A stretch of DNA of 6,780 bases. Origin: Acetobacteraceae bacterium. GTDB taxonomy: Bacteria; Pseudomonadota; Alphaproteobacteria; Acetobacterales; Acetobacteraceae. Positions 6,779-6,780 of this stretch are shown here, one piece after another. The notes under the pieces are model-generated. The model saw only the letters and a program-made list of their open reading frames with translations, was not told the origin of the DNA and did no database searches. The position numbers were made by a program, and so were the translations under genes. Where the stretch lies: contig JASHVB010000904.1 of assembly GCA_030039695.1 (NCBI GenBank), positions 1-6,780 of the forward strand. Direction: 5' to 3'. Position 1 is the first letter of the stretch, and every line of letters begins with the position of its first letter.

Positions 6779-6780
6779 GA

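Noticed and set aside
1..6780. CRISPR arrays, tRNA or rRNA genes, insertion sequences
   Set aside because: I saw no regularly spaced repeats, no tRNA-like fold with TTCRANY and no transposase motif or terminal inverted repeats on either strand.

Overview
The window is GC-rich, with mostly G/C third codon positions. Its genes (a stand-alone phosphoketolase, a bacterial Ku, a type II haloacid-dehalogenase-like enzyme, and remnants of a YcaC-like cysteine hydrolase and a DUF6940-like protein) suit an alphaproteobacterium, most likely of the rhizobial order (Hyphomicrobiales). That placement is inferred from gene content and protein style; no marker gene is present.

Layout from left to right: (1) Positions 1-445 hold a possible 3' end of a plus-strand gene (2-103) and, on the minus strand, a truncated, frameshifted remnant resembling DUF6940 (55-418). 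A hairpin lies between this and the next gene. (2) Positions 446-2887 (minus) encode a complete 813-residue xylulose-5-phosphate/fructose-6-phosphate phosphoketolase with its own Shine-Dalgarno sequence. (3) Positions 3133-3483 (minus) carry a short isochorismatase-superfamily remnant. It has lost a central block and appears to have all three catalytic residues changed or missing. (4) Positions 3484-4108 have no recognisable gene, only a perfect 8-bp inverted repeat. (5) On the plus strand, a 92-residue acidic helical small protein (4109-4387) is followed after one base by ku (4389-5327), the DNA-end-binding protein of non-homologous end joining. A strong GC hairpin follows ku. (6) Positions 5358-5759 (minus) may encode a small membrane-anchored hypothetical protein. 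(7) Positions 5851-6060 (minus) look like a small exported Gly/Trp/Tyr-rich protein broken by one in-frame TGA. (8) Positions 6035-6778 (minus) are a type II haloacid dehalogenase-like HAD hydrolase whose first residues lie beyond the right edge.

The intact genes do not form one pathway. Phosphoketolase is carbon metabolism (acetyl phosphate production), Ku is DNA repair, and the HAD enzyme is a small-molecule hydrolase. The clearest regional feature is decay: three probable pseudogenes in 6.8 kb, between intact stress or accessory-type genes. This looks like a degrading accessory region. I did not find a convincing undescribed system. The most useful leads are the small gene tightly coupled to ku and the three remnants, two of which are hidden from ordinary start-to-stop ORF finding.
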